NCBI RefSeq assembly: GCF_019239235.1
Contig: NZ_JAAZTS010000003.1
Coordinates: 62,001-126,000 of the forward strand
DNA from: Caecibacteroides pullorum
GTDB taxonomy: Bacteria > Bacteroidota > Bacteroidia > Bacteroidales > Bacteroidaceae
DNA: 64,000 bases
Direction of reading: 5' to 3'
The notes beneath the pieces are model-generated. The model saw only the letters and a program-made list of their open reading frames with translations. It did not search any database and was not told the origin of the DNA. The translations under genes were made by a program, and so were the position numbers. This document shows, in pieces, positions 8,771 through 18,000 of this stretch (the stretch's first letter is position 1; every line of letters starts with the position of its first letter).

Positions 8771-8802
8771 CTTGTCTCATCCTGTTTTTTTCATTATGTT
8801 TG
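8771..8802 (+). promoter_or_regulatory. Promoter of the small lipoprotein gene
   Basis: CTTG at 8771-8774, a 20-base spacer and TATGTTTG at 8795-8802, close to the Bacteroides TTTG/TAnnTTTG consensus. Transcription would start near 8808, about 20 bases before the ATG. Confidence 0.5.
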
Positions 8803-8828
8803 CCGCCGTTATCAATAAAAACAGATTT

Positions 8829-9239
8829 ATGAAAACTTGTAATTTTGTGAAAATGCTGACAGCCTGCATGCTGTCATTCCTCTTTCTGTCGTGTGGTGAC
8901 GATATCGTCTATGAAACCATTAAGAATACAGATGAAGGCTTGTGCGACAAGACTTGGATCATGCAGACCGAACAGGATGGTGCCATAGTGCGCCAATATA
9001 AGCTGACTTTCTATTCGAAAAACCAGAAGGGACAAGAATTGACCGTGACATACGATGAAGATGGAAAGACTTCCGTAGATCGGGAATTTTCATGGAGATG
9101 GGTAGATAATAGCAAAGAAGCTTTGCTCCTGACATTTACTACCGGCGAGAAAGTGTTTGAAAACGTATGGGTACGCGAACATTACCTTTCCGGCAGATTG
9201 GACGGAGAAATCATCGTGCTGACAGAAGAAGGTTATTGA
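8829..9239 (+). CDS. Small lipoprotein of unknown function
   Basis: 136 residues. The ATG at 8829 gives a lipoprotein signal peptide ending FLFLSC, with GDD after the lipid-bearing Cys; an acidic +2 region is common in Bacteroides surface lipoproteins. The mature part contains KTWIMQTEQDGAIVRQYKL and alternating strands (LTFYSK, LTVTYDEDG, FSWRWVD, LLLTFTTGE) that look like a small beta-sandwich or lipocalin-like fold. I do not recognise a family. It is monocistronic, with its own promoter upstream and a strong terminator downstream. Confidence 0.8.
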   Translation: MKTCNFVKMLTACMLSFLFLSCGDDIVYETIKNTDEGLCDKTWIMQTEQDGAIVRQYKLTFYSKNQKGQELTVTYDEDGKTSVDREFSWRWVDNSKEALLLTFTTGEKVFENVWVREHYLSGRLDGEIIVLTEEGY

Positions 9240-9270
9240 CGGCACTCTATTATTCGGCTTGAAATACGAA

Positions 9271-9317
9271 CGCCATGGATTTACACTTTTCAATCCTGTA
9301 AATCCATGGCGTTTTTT
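9271..9317 (+). terminator. Rho-independent terminator of lipoprotein gene
   Basis: Perfect 14-bp stem CGCCATGGATTTAC / GTAAATCCATGGCG with a 13-base loop, followed by TTTTTT. It ends transcription 30 to 80 bases after the lipoprotein stop. Confidence 0.9.
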
Positions 9318-9351
9318 ATATCTGGGAAACCGTTGGGATGGTCGTGTCAGT

Positions 9352-10260
9352 TCATTTCTTTACCAGCAGGTTCTTGAAGCTGGGTGGATAGGGTGTTTCA
9401 AATTCCATCTTTTCTCCGGTGACGGGATGATAGAAGCAGAGCTTGAATGCATGGAGCGCCAAACGGCCGATGGGGTTGAGGTCTTCGATGCCATAACGTC
9501 CGTCACCAATGATGGGGTGTCCCAAGTCCTGCATGTGGACGCGTATCTGGTTCTTTCGCCCTGTTTCAAGATGCAGTTCGACGAGTGAATATCCGTTGGC
9601 CCGCTTGATGGTGCGGTAGTGCGTGATGGCCTCCTTTCCGCCGTCATCCGATGGACTGGAGTAAACATACAGTGTTCGGTCCGTTAGCCAGGAGCGGACG
9701 ATGCCGCTGTCTTTTTCCATTTCACCTGCCACGACGGCCACGTAACGGCGGTCAAATACAATCTGATGCCAATTGTCGCGCAGTGTATGCTGCGTCTTTT
9801 CATCTTTGGCAAACATCATCAGTCCGGAAGTGTCACGGTCGAGGCGATGTACTACGTAGACACGATTGTTGCGTCCTGAACGCTTCAGATATTCGTTCAG
9901 AATAGTACAGGCGGTACGCTCCTTCTGCCGTTCGGTACTGACCGAGAGCAGCCCTTGCATTTTCTCTACAACGATGAGATAGGCGTCTTCGTAGACAATT
10001 TTCAGCAGCTTGTGGTGGAACTCGCGGTTGCCCTTGTCGCGGCTGATTTGTACCTTCATTCCGGGCTGCAGGGGAAAATTATATTGGGTGGTGATGACGT
10101 TGTCTACAAACACAATACGTTTGCTCAGGAGCGATTTCAGCTTGGTACGGCTTGCCTGAGGCATCTTGGCTGCCAGAAATTCCATCAGTTCCATCGACTC
10201 TTTGACAAAGTAATCCGTATATTGGGCACGAGCCCTTGCAGTTATTTTTTCTTTTGACAC
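9352..10260 (-). CDS. RNA pseudouridine synthase, RluA family
   Basis: Isomerises uridine to pseudouridine in rRNA or tRNA. It is 302 residues: an N-terminal S4-like RNA-binding segment (LKSLLSKRIVFVDN, then the PLQPGMKVQI strand), then the catalytic domain with VVHRLDRDTSGLMMFAKDEK, whose first Asp in RLDRDTSG is the nucleophile. Later RluA motifs include VELHLETGRKNQIRVH and HPIIGDGRYG. It lies 12 bases after rlmD on the same strand, so two rRNA-modification genes are probably cotranscribed. The exact target uridine cannot be assigned from sequence. Confidence 0.92.
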   Translation of the reverse strand: MSKEKITARARAQYTDYFVKESMELMEFLAAKMPQASRTKLKSLLSKRIVFVDNVITTQYNFPLQPGMKVQISRDKGNREFHHKLLKIVYEDAYLIVVEKMQGLLSVSTERQKERTACTILNEYLKRSGRNNRVYVVHRLDRDTSGLMMFAKDEKTQHTLRDNWHQIVFDRRYVAVVAGEMEKDSGIVRSWLTDRTLYVYSSPSDDGGKEAITHYRTIKRANGYSLVELHLETGRKNQIRVHMQDLGHPIIGDGRYGIEDLNPIGRLALHAFKLCFYHPVTGEKMEFETPYPPSFKNLLVKK

Positions 10261-10272
10261 GTGAAGAGATTT

Positions 10273-11715
10273 TTATTGGTTTTCAGTTGCAGATTGTTCT
10301 TTCAGTTCAAGCAGTACAACATTTTCCACATGGTGTGTATGGGGAAACATATCAACGGGTTGTATGGCTTTGACGCGGTACTTCACATCCAGCAGTTGCA
10401 GGTCACGGGCTTGTGTAGCGGGGTTACAGCTGACATAGACAATGCGTTGGGGTTGTGCTTCCAGAATAACGTTGATGACGTCGGGATGCATGCCTGCGCG
10501 GGGTGGGTCAGTGATGATGACATCGGGCCGTCCGTACTGGCTGATAAAGTCCTGTGTCAGGATATCTTTCATGTCGCCGGCAAAGAAGAGTGTATTGTCG
10601 ATGCCGTTGATTTCTGAATTTACTTTTGCATCTTCGATAGCTTCGGGCACGTACTCGATACCGATGACTTGGCGTGCCTGTCGGGATACAAAGTTTGCAA
10701 TGGTTCCTGTGCCTGTATAAAGATCGTACACCAGTTCGTTACCGGTTAGTCCAGCAAAGTCGCGTGCTACCTTGTACAGTTTATAGGCTTGTTCTGAATT
10801 TGTTTGGTAGAACGATTTGGGCCCTACTTTGAAGCGCAACCCTTCCATCTCTTCGAAGATATGATCCTTGCCCTTGAATGTTTGCACATCGAGGTCGGTA
10901 ATTGTGTCGTTCACCTTATTGTTTACTATATATAATAAGGAAGTGATCTCGGGGAACGAGTCGGCCACGTATTGAAGCATCGCTTTGAACTGTACCATTT
11001 CTTCGTCTCGTTCGATGCGGCACACTAATATAACCATCAGTTCACCTGTCGAAGAAGTACGTATGATAAGGTTGCGCAGCATACCTTCGTGGGTACGGAT
11101 ATTGTTGAAGGTATAGTTATGTTCGTATGCGTAGTCGCGGATTGCATTACGGATACGGTTGGATATATCGTCCTGAAGCCAGCATTTTTCAATGGCCAGT
11201 ACCTTATCAAATGAGTTGGGAATATGGAAGCCCACGGCGTTCATCTGTTCATACACTACGTCTTGTTCCACCTCTTCAGTTGTAAGCCAACGTTTGTTGG
11301 AGAATGTATATTCCAGTTTGTTTCGATAAAATTCTGTCTTGTCTGAACCTAAAATGGGAGAAACTTCCGGTAATTCCACTTTCCCGATACGCGTCAGGTT
11401 GTCGGTTACCTGTTTTTGCTTATACTTGATTTGTTCAGCATAAGGAAGTACTTGCCATTTGCATCCGCCACATACGCCATAGTGCTGGCAGAATGGAACG
11501 GATCTTTTGGGGGAGTATTCGTGGATTTTTACCGCTTCTGCTTCGGCGTAGTGATGTTTCTTTCTTTTGATTTGTAAGTCGACTATATCTCCAGGTACAA
11601 CATAAGGTACGAAGATAACCAGATCATTTACTTTTGCGATGGCTTTTCCTTCGGCAGCCACGTCTGTTATTGTTACCTTTTCCAGTAGAGGAAGTTCTTT
11701 TCTCTTTCTTGCCAC
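10273..11715 (-). CDS. rlmD: 23S rRNA (uracil-C5)-methyltransferase, RlmD/TrmA family
   Basis: SAM-dependent m5U methyltransferase, 480 residues. An N-terminal TRAM domain (about residues 8-65) is followed by the iron-sulfur Cys set (PFCQHYGVCGGCKWQ), SAM-binding YDLYTGTGTIANFV, ITDPPRAGMH, and the catalytic Cys near residue 430 in YVSCNPATQARDL. The family includes RlmD, RlmC and TrmA; the TRAM domain plus Fe-S cluster favour RlmD (23S U1939), but Bacteroidota often carry paralogues, so the position is inferred. It is upstream of and close to the pseudouridine synthase. Confidence 0.9.
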   Translation of the reverse strand: MARKRKELPLLEKVTITDVAAEGKAIAKVNDLVIFVPYVVPGDIVDLQIKRKKHHYAEAEAVKIHEYSPKRSVPFCQHYGVCGGCKWQVLPYAEQIKYKQKQVTDNLTRIGKVELPEVSPILGSDKTEFYRNKLEYTFSNKRWLTTEEVEQDVVYEQMNAVGFHIPNSFDKVLAIEKCWLQDDISNRIRNAIRDYAYEHNYTFNNIRTHEGMLRNLIIRTSSTGELMVILVCRIERDEEMVQFKAMLQYVADSFPEITSLLYIVNNKVNDTITDLDVQTFKGKDHIFEEMEGLRFKVGPKSFYQTNSEQAYKLYKVARDFAGLTGNELVYDLYTGTGTIANFVSRQARQVIGIEYVPEAIEDAKVNSEINGIDNTLFFAGDMKDILTQDFISQYGRPDVIITDPPRAGMHPDVINVILEAQPQRIVYVSCNPATQARDLQLLDVKYRVKAIQPVDMFPHTHHVENVVLLELKEQSATENQ

Positions 11716-11743
11716 TTTTACACCAGTCTAATAAATTCTGCTG

Positions 11744-11751
11744 CAAAAATA
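11744..11751 (-). promoter_or_regulatory. Candidate -7 element for rlmD operon
   Basis: Reads TATTTTTG on the minus strand, 28 bases before the rlmD start. No clear -33 element. Confidence 0.4.
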
Positions 11752-11842
11752 GCTATTTTTCGGTAAATATTAATGTTTTGGAGAAATAATAAAGATTGCA
11801 ATGTCGAAATTGCATTTTTATCTAAAATTCTTGTGCAAAAAG

Positions 11843-11873
11843 TTTTATAGTATGTGAAATATATTTAGCTTTG
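11843..11873 (+). promoter_or_regulatory. Promoter of ppdK
   Basis: TTTT at 11843-11846, exactly 19 bases, then TAGCTTTG at 11866-11873. Predicted start near 11880 leaves a leader of about 38 bases. Confidence 0.55.
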
Positions 11874-11917
11874 CGCACATGAATTGAGAAAAGCACATTC
11901 AAAACCTTTTTAATATT

Positions 11918-14638
11918 ATGGATAAAAAAAGAGTTTATACCTTTGGAAATGGCCATGCAGAAGGCAAGGCCGACATGAGAAATCTGTTGGGTGGTAAAGG
12001 TGCGAACCTGGCCGAAATGAATCTGATTGGAGTGCCGGTACCTCCGGGATTTACCATTACAACAGAAGTTTGTACTGAGTACAACGAAATGGGACGCGAC
12101 AAAGTGGTTGAATTGTTGAAAGAAGATGTTGAAAAAGCCATATCACATGTGGAAAGCCTGATGTCTTCCAAGTTCGGTGATGTGGAAAATCCTCTGTTGG
12201 TATCTGTACGTTCGGGTGCCCGTGCTTCCATGCCGGGTATGATGGATACTATTCTGAACCTGGGTTTGAACGATGAGGTTGTGGAAGGCTTGACCCGTAA
12301 GACGGGTAATGCGCGTTTCGCATGGGATTCTTATCGTCGTTTTGTACAGATGTATGGCGATGTTGTGTTGGGTATGAAACCGACCAACAAGGATGACATC
12401 GATCCGTTTGAAGCTATTATTGAGGACGTGAAGCACGCAAAAGGGGTGAAGCTGGATAATGAATTGGAGGTGGAAGACCTGAAAGAACTGGTAAAGCGCT
12501 TTAAGGCTGCTGTAAAAGAACGTACCGGACAGGACTTCCCGACATGTGCTTACGAACAGCTGTGGGGCGCTATCTGTGCAGTATTTGATTCTTGGATGAA
12601 CGAACGTGCCATCCTCTATCGTAAGATGGAAGGTATACCCGATGAATGGGGTACTGCTGTTAATGTCCAGGCGATGGTATTTGGTAATATGGGTGATACT
12701 TCAGCTACAGGTGTTTGCTTCAGCCGTGATGCCGCTACGGGTGAAGACCTGTTCAATGGCGAATATCTGATCAACGCGCAGGGCGAGGACGTGGTAGCTG
12801 GTATACGTACGCCGCAGCAAATCACCAAGATCGGTTCACAACGTTGGGCTGAACTGGCAGGTATCAGCGAAGAAGAACGTGCTTCCAAGTATCCTTCCAT
12901 GGAAGAGGCTATGCCTGAAATCTATAAAGAGCTGGATGCTCTGCAGACGAAGCTTGAAAACCACTATCGCGATATGCAGGACATGGAGTTCACTGTACAG
13001 GAAGGCAAACTCTGGTTCCTCCAGACACGTAACGGTAAGCGTACGGGTGCTGCTATGGTGAAGATTGCTATGGATTTGCTTCGTCAGGGTATGATCGACG
13101 AAAAGACAGCTTTGATGCGTTGCGAACCCAATAAGCTTGATGAGTTGCTTCACCCTGTATTTGATAAGTCTGCTTTGAAACAGGCTAAGGTGCTGACTCG
13201 TGGTTTGCCTGCTTCTCCGGGTGCTGCTTGTGGTCAGATTGTGTTCTTTGCCGATGATGCAGCTGAATGGCGTGCTGCCGGTAAGCGCGTGGTGATGGTT
13301 CGTATCGAAACATCTCCCGAAGACCTTGCTGGTATGGCTGTGGCCGAAGGTATCCTGACAGCTCGTGGCGGTATGACTTCGCATGCTGCTGTAGTAGCTC
13401 GTGGTATGGGCAAGTGTTGTGTATCAGGTGCAGGCGCATTGAACGTAGATTATAAAGCTCGTACAGTGGAAGTAGACGGTGTCGTTTTGAAAGAAGGCGA
13501 CTTTATTTCGTTGAATGGAAGTACGGGTGAAGTATACAAAGGAAAGGTGGAAACGAAGGCTGCCGAGCTGTCCGGCGATTTTGCCGAGCTGATGAAACTG
13601 GCCGATAAATATGCTAAGTTGCAGGTACGTACAAATGCCGATACGCCTCACGATGCTACCGTGGCTCGTAACTTTGGTGCTGTTGGTATCGGTTTGTGCC
13701 GTACGGAGCACATGTTCTTCGAAGGCGAGAAGATTAAAGCTATGCGTGAAATGATTTTGGCTGAAGATGCTGAAGGCCGTCGCAAGGCGTTGCAGAAGAT
13801 TCTTCCTTATCAGCAAGCTGACTTTAAGGGTATCTTTAAGGCAATGGCGGGTTATCCTGTCACTGTTCGTCTGCTCGATCCGCCTTTGCATGAGTTTGTG
13901 CCCCACGATCTGAAGGGACAGCAGGAAATGGCTGAAGCCATGGGCGTTAGCTTGCAATACATCCAACAGCGTGTTGAGGCTTTGTGCGAACACAACCCGA
14001 TGTTGGGTCATCGTGGCTGCCGTCTGGGTAATACTTATCCTGAAATCACTCAGATGCAGACACGCGCTATCTTGGGCGCTGCTCTTGAACTGAAGAAGGA
14101 AGGTGTGGAGACACATCCCGAAATCATGGTGCCGTTGACCGGTATCCTCTACGAGTTCAAGGAACAGGAGAAAGTAATCCGTGCTGAGGCTGCCAAACTG
14201 TTTGAAGAAGTAGGTGACAGCATCGAATTCAAGGTAGGTACGATGATCGAAGTACCGCGTGCAGCCCTGACTGCTAATCGCATCGCTTCGTCGGCTGAAT
14301 TCTTCTCATTCGGTACGAATGACTTGACACAGATGACGTTTGGATACTCACGTGATGATATCGCTTCTTTCTTGCCGGTTTATCTGGAAAAGAAGATCTT
14401 GAAGGTAGACCCGTTCCAGGTACTCGACCAAAATGGTGTAGGTCAGTTGGTTCAGATGGCTACTGAGAAGGGTCGTGCCATCCGTCCGGATTTGAAGTGT
14501 GGTATCTGTGGCGAACATGGTGGTGAACCGTCGTCCGTGAAGTTCTGCCACAAGGTTGGCTTGAACTACGTAAGCTGCTCACCGTTCCGTGTACCTATCG
14601 CGCGTCTGGCTGCGGCTCAAGCTGCCATTGAAGGCTGA
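11918..14638 (+). CDS. ppdK: Pyruvate, phosphate dikinase
   Basis: Interconverts pyruvate, ATP and phosphate with PEP, AMP and pyrophosphate, linking lower glycolysis to gluconeogenesis. At 906 residues it is full length. The ATP-grasp domain begins GNGHAEGKADMRNLLGGKGANLAEM; the phosphohistidine domain has GGMTSHAAVVARGMGKCC with the swivelling His at residue 489; the TIM-barrel PEP domain has GLCRTEHMFF and SFGTNDLTQMTFGYSRDD, and ends with the catalytic Cys in KCGICGEHGGEP. It is monocistronic, with its own promoter and terminator. Codon choice is strongly biased, as expected for a highly expressed gene. Confidence 0.97.
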   Translation: MDKKRVYTFGNGHAEGKADMRNLLGGKGANLAEMNLIGVPVPPGFTITTEVCTEYNEMGRDKVVELLKEDVEKAISHVESLMSSKFGDVENPLLVSVRSGARASMPGMMDTILNLGLNDEVVEGLTRKTGNARFAWDSYRRFVQMYGDVVLGMKPTNKDDIDPFEAIIEDVKHAKGVKLDNELEVEDLKELVKRFKAAVKERTGQDFPTCAYEQLWGAICAVFDSWMNERAILYRKMEGIPDEWGTAVNVQAMVFGNMGDTSATGVCFSRDAATGEDLFNGEYLINAQGEDVVAGIRTPQQITKIGSQRWAELAGISEEERASKYPSMEEAMPEIYKELDALQTKLENHYRDMQDMEFTVQEGKLWFLQTRNGKRTGAAMVKIAMDLLRQGMIDEKTALMRCEPNKLDELLHPVFDKSALKQAKVLTRGLPASPGAACGQIVFFADDAAEWRAAGKRVVMVRIETSPEDLAGMAVAEGILTARGGMTSHAAVVARGMGKCCVSGAGALNVDYKARTVEVDGVVLKEGDFISLNGSTGEVYKGKVETKAAELSGDFAELMKLADKYAKLQVRTNADTPHDATVARNFGAVGIGLCRTEHMFFEGEKIKAMREMILAEDAEGRRKALQKILPYQQADFKGIFKAMAGYPVTVRLLDPPLHEFVPHDLKGQQEMAEAMGVSLQYIQQRVEALCEHNPMLGHRGCRLGNTYPEITQMQTRAILGAALELKKEGVETHPEIMVPLTGILYEFKEQEKVIRAEAAKLFEEVGDSIEFKVGTMIEVPRAALTANRIASSAEFFSFGTNDLTQMTFGYSRDDIASFLPVYLEKKILKVDPFQVLDQNGVGQLVQMATEKGRAIRPDLKCGICGEHGGEPSSVKFCHKVGLNYVSCSPFRVPIARLAAAQAAIEG

Positions 14639-14665
14639 CATTAGATAGATAATCATCAATATATT

Positions 14666-14700
14666 AAGGGAATTCGCTTTAAGAGTGAATTCCCTTTTTG
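14666..14700 (+). terminator. Terminator of ppdK
   Basis: AAGGGAATTC / GAATTCCCTT arms, with further G-T and A-T pairs inside the loop, followed by TTT G TTTT. It starts 28 bases after the ppdK stop. Confidence 0.88.
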
Positions 14701-14727
14701 TTTTACATATCGAAATAGAGAGTGGTT

Positions 14728-14842
14728 GTGTCATACAGTGCTTCGTGAGGGTCTGATGAAGTGCTCTGTGAGGGTGCCATACAGTGCTTTGTGAACTACT
14801 GAGGAAGCACTGTGTTAGGGATTCAGAAAGCACTGTGTTAGG
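14728..14842. repeat. Tandem array, 5 x 23 bp, with strand-switched core
   Basis: Five 23-bp units at 14728, 14751, 14774, 14797 and 14820. Most end GTGAGG or GTTAGG. Units 1 and 3 carry the core CAGTGCTT and unit 2 a degenerate AGTGCTCT, while units 4 and 5 carry its reverse complement AAGCACTG in the same place. Units 3 and 4 can fold as a hairpin with ACAGTGCTT / AAGCACTGT arms. The array occupies part of the 450-base ppdK-ileS spacer; the remainder holds the ppdK terminator, an unassigned stretch 14843-14980 and the ileS promoter and leader. I see no gene in the spacer. Confidence 0.85.
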
Positions 14843-14983
14843 TGGTGAAAAACTATGCTTTCGGCTTGTAAAGTCAGCCTTTTGTCTGATAAAAGGCATT
14901 TTGGAGGTTGTGTCAGGATGTGTCTGTTCTTGGCATACAAATGTTTTTCTTCTCTAAAACAACGCTTTTCTCCACTTTTTTTA

Positions 14984-14991
14984 TAATTTTG
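14984..14991 (+). promoter_or_regulatory. Candidate -7 element for the ileS operon
   Basis: TAATTTTG, matching TAnnTTTG. No convincing -33 TTTG. Predicted start near 14997 gives a leader of about 90 bases. Confidence 0.45.
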
Positions 14992-15004
14992 CAGCCTTAA
15001 AACA

Positions 15005-15051
15005 GGAGGTTGGGTTCGAAGTATCTGAAGGATGCGTGACCGGCAGCCTCC
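15005..15051 (+). other. Hairpin in the ileS leader
   Basis: GGAGGTTG at 15005-15012 can pair with CAGCCTCC at 15044-15051 (one wobble). It is within the predicted 5' leader, 37 bases before the start codon. No T-box sequence (tRNA-binding bulge or antiterminator) is recognisable, so any regulatory role is open. Confidence 0.35.
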
Positions 15052-15088
15052 AATAAGCAACGTTCAAAATAAAAACAAAAATAAAACC

Positions 15089-18000
15089 ATGGGTAAATTT
15101 GCCGAACATTCAAAGTTTAATCTATCGGAAATCAACAAGGAAGTGTTGAAGAAATGGGACGAAAACCAGGTTTTCGCCAAGAGTATGACAGAACGTGAAG
15201 GATGTCCTTCCTTCGTATTCTTCGAAGGACCTCCCTCGGCCAACGGTATGCCGGGCATTCACCACGTCATGGCTCGTACCATCAAGGACATCTTCTGCCG
15301 CTACAAGACGATGAAGGGCTTCCAGGTGAAGCGCAAGGCCGGATGGGATACGCACGGACTCCCCGTGGAGCTGGGCGTGGAGAAGGCGCTGGGCATCACG
15401 AAGGAAGACATCGGCAAGACCATCTCCGTGGCCGACTACAACGCCGCCTGCCGCAAGGACGTGATGAAGTTCACGAAGGAGTGGGAGGACCTGACGCACA
15501 AGATGGGCTACTGGGTGGACATGAAAGACCCTTACATCACTTATGACAACCGCTACATTGAGACCCTCTGGTGGCTGTTGAAGCAGCTCTACAAGAAGGG
15601 CCTGCTCTATAAAGGCTATACCATCCAGCCCTATTCGCCCGCCGCAGGTACGGGACTGAGCTCTCACGAGCTGAACCAGCCCGGCTGCTACCGCGACGTG
15701 AAGGACTTGACGGTGGTAGGCCAGTTCAAGATGAAGAACCCGAAGCCCGAAATGGCAGAGTGGGGTACACCTTACTTCATCGCCTGGACCACTACGCCCT
15801 GGACCTTGCCCAGCAACACAGCCCTCTGCGTAGGCCCGAAGATTGACTACGTGGCCGTGCAGACCTACAACGGCTATACGGGCGAGAAGATGACCGTCGT
15901 ACTGGCCAAGGCTTTGCTCTACACGCACTTCAACAAAAAGGCCGAAGACGTTGCATTAGAGGACTATAAGCCAGGCGACAAGCTGATCCCCTTCAAGGTA
16001 GTAGGCGAGTACAAGGGTACGGACCTCGTAGGCATGGAGTACGAACAGCTCATCCCTTGGGTGAAGCCCACCGAGCTGGACAACGAAGGCAACTGGCAGG
16101 AAGCATCGGCCAAGGCTTTCCGCGTCATCCCCGGCGACTATGTGACGACAGAGGACGGTACGGGTATCGTACACATCGCCCCGACCTTCGGTGCCGACGA
16201 CGCCAACGTGGCACGTGCGGCCGGCATCCCCTCGCTGTTCATGATCAACAAGCGTGGCGAAACCCGCCCCATGGTGGACCTCACGGGTAAGTTCTACCTG
16301 CTGGACGAGCTGGACGAGAAGTTTGTGGCCCAGTGCGTCGATACTGAGGCCTACAAGGAATATCAGGGTCGTTGGGTGAAGAATGCCTATGACCCGCAGT
16401 TCACCGTCGACGGCAAGTACGACGAGAAGGCCGCCCAGGCAGCCGAGTCGCTCGACTTCTACATCTGCATGATGATGAAAGCCACCAACCAGGCCTTCAA
16501 GATAGAGAAGCATGTGCACAACTATCCGCACTGCTGGCGCACGGACAAGCCGGTGCTCTACTATCCGCTGGATAGCTGGTTCATCCGCAGCACCGCCTGC
16601 AAGGAGCGCATGATGGAGCTGAACAAGACCATCAACTGGAAGCCCGAGTCAACGGGTACGGGACGCTTCGGCAAGTGGCTCGAGAACCTGAACGACTGGA
16701 ACCTGAGCCGTTCGCGCTACTGGGGTACACCGTTGCCCATCTGGCGCACCGAGGACGGCACGGAAGAGAAGTGCATCGAATCCGTAGAAGAACTTTACAA
16801 CGAAATAGAGAAGTCCGTGGCCGCCGGCCTCATGACGGGCAATCCCTACAAGGACAAAGGCTTCGTGCCGGGCGAATATACGAAGGAGAACTATGACAAG
16901 ATAGACCTGCACCGCCCCTACGTGGACGACATCATCCTCGTTTCGAAGGACGGCAAGCCCATGAAGCGCGAGACCGACCTGATTGACGTTTGGTTCGACT
17001 CTGGCTCCATGCCCTATGCGCAGATACACTATCCGTTCGAGAACAAGGAGCTGCTGGACAGCCATCAGGTATATCCCGCCGACTTCATCGCCGAAGGCGT
17101 TGACCAGACGCGCGGCTGGTTCTTCACGCTCCATGCCATCGCCACGATGGTGTTCGACAGCGTTTCCTACAAGGCTGTCATCTCCAACGGTCTGGTGCTC
17201 GATAAGAACGGCAACAAGATGTCCAAGCGACTGGGCAATGCCGTCGATCCCTTCTCGACCATCGAGAAATACGGTTCCGACCCCTTGCGCTGGTACATGA
17301 TTACCAACTCTTCGCCGTGGGACAATCTGAAGTTCGACGTCGAAGGTGTGGAGGAAGTGCGCCGCAAGTTCTTCGGTACCTTATATAATACGTATTCCTT
17401 CTTCGCCCTCTATGCCAACGTCGACGGCTTCGAATACAAGGAAGCCGACGTGTCCATGGAGAAACGTCCCGAGATAGACCGCTGGATTCTGTCCCTGCTC
17501 AATACGCTGGTGAAGAATGTGGATGCCTGCTACAACGACTACGAGCCTACCAAGGCTGGCCGACTGATATCCGACTTCGTCAACGACAACCTGTCTAACT
17601 GGTATGTGCGCCTCAACCGCAAACGCTTCTGGGGTGGTGGTATGACTGAAGATAAGCTCTCGGCTTATCAGACCCTCTATACTTGCCTCGAGACGGTGGC
17701 CAAGCTGATGGCGCCCATCGCACCGTTCTATGCCGACATGCTCTACAGCGACCTGATTGCCGTGACTGGCCGCGACCAGGTGGTTTCTGTCCACCTCGCC
17801 CAGTTCCCCGTATGCGATGAGACACTGGTTAATACCGAACTTGAAGCCCGTATGCAGGTGGCTCAGGACATCACGTCCATGGTACTCGCCCTGCGTCGCA
17901 AGGTGAACATCAAGGTACGCCAGCCGCTGCAGTGCATCATGATTCCTGTGGTGGACGAAGAACAGCGTGCCCACATCGAAGCCGTGAAGACGCTCATCAT

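Noticed and set aside
15005..15025. tRNA T-arm-like GGTTCGAA sequence before ileS
   Set aside because: No acceptor, D or anticodon arms can be drawn around it; it is part of the ileS leader.
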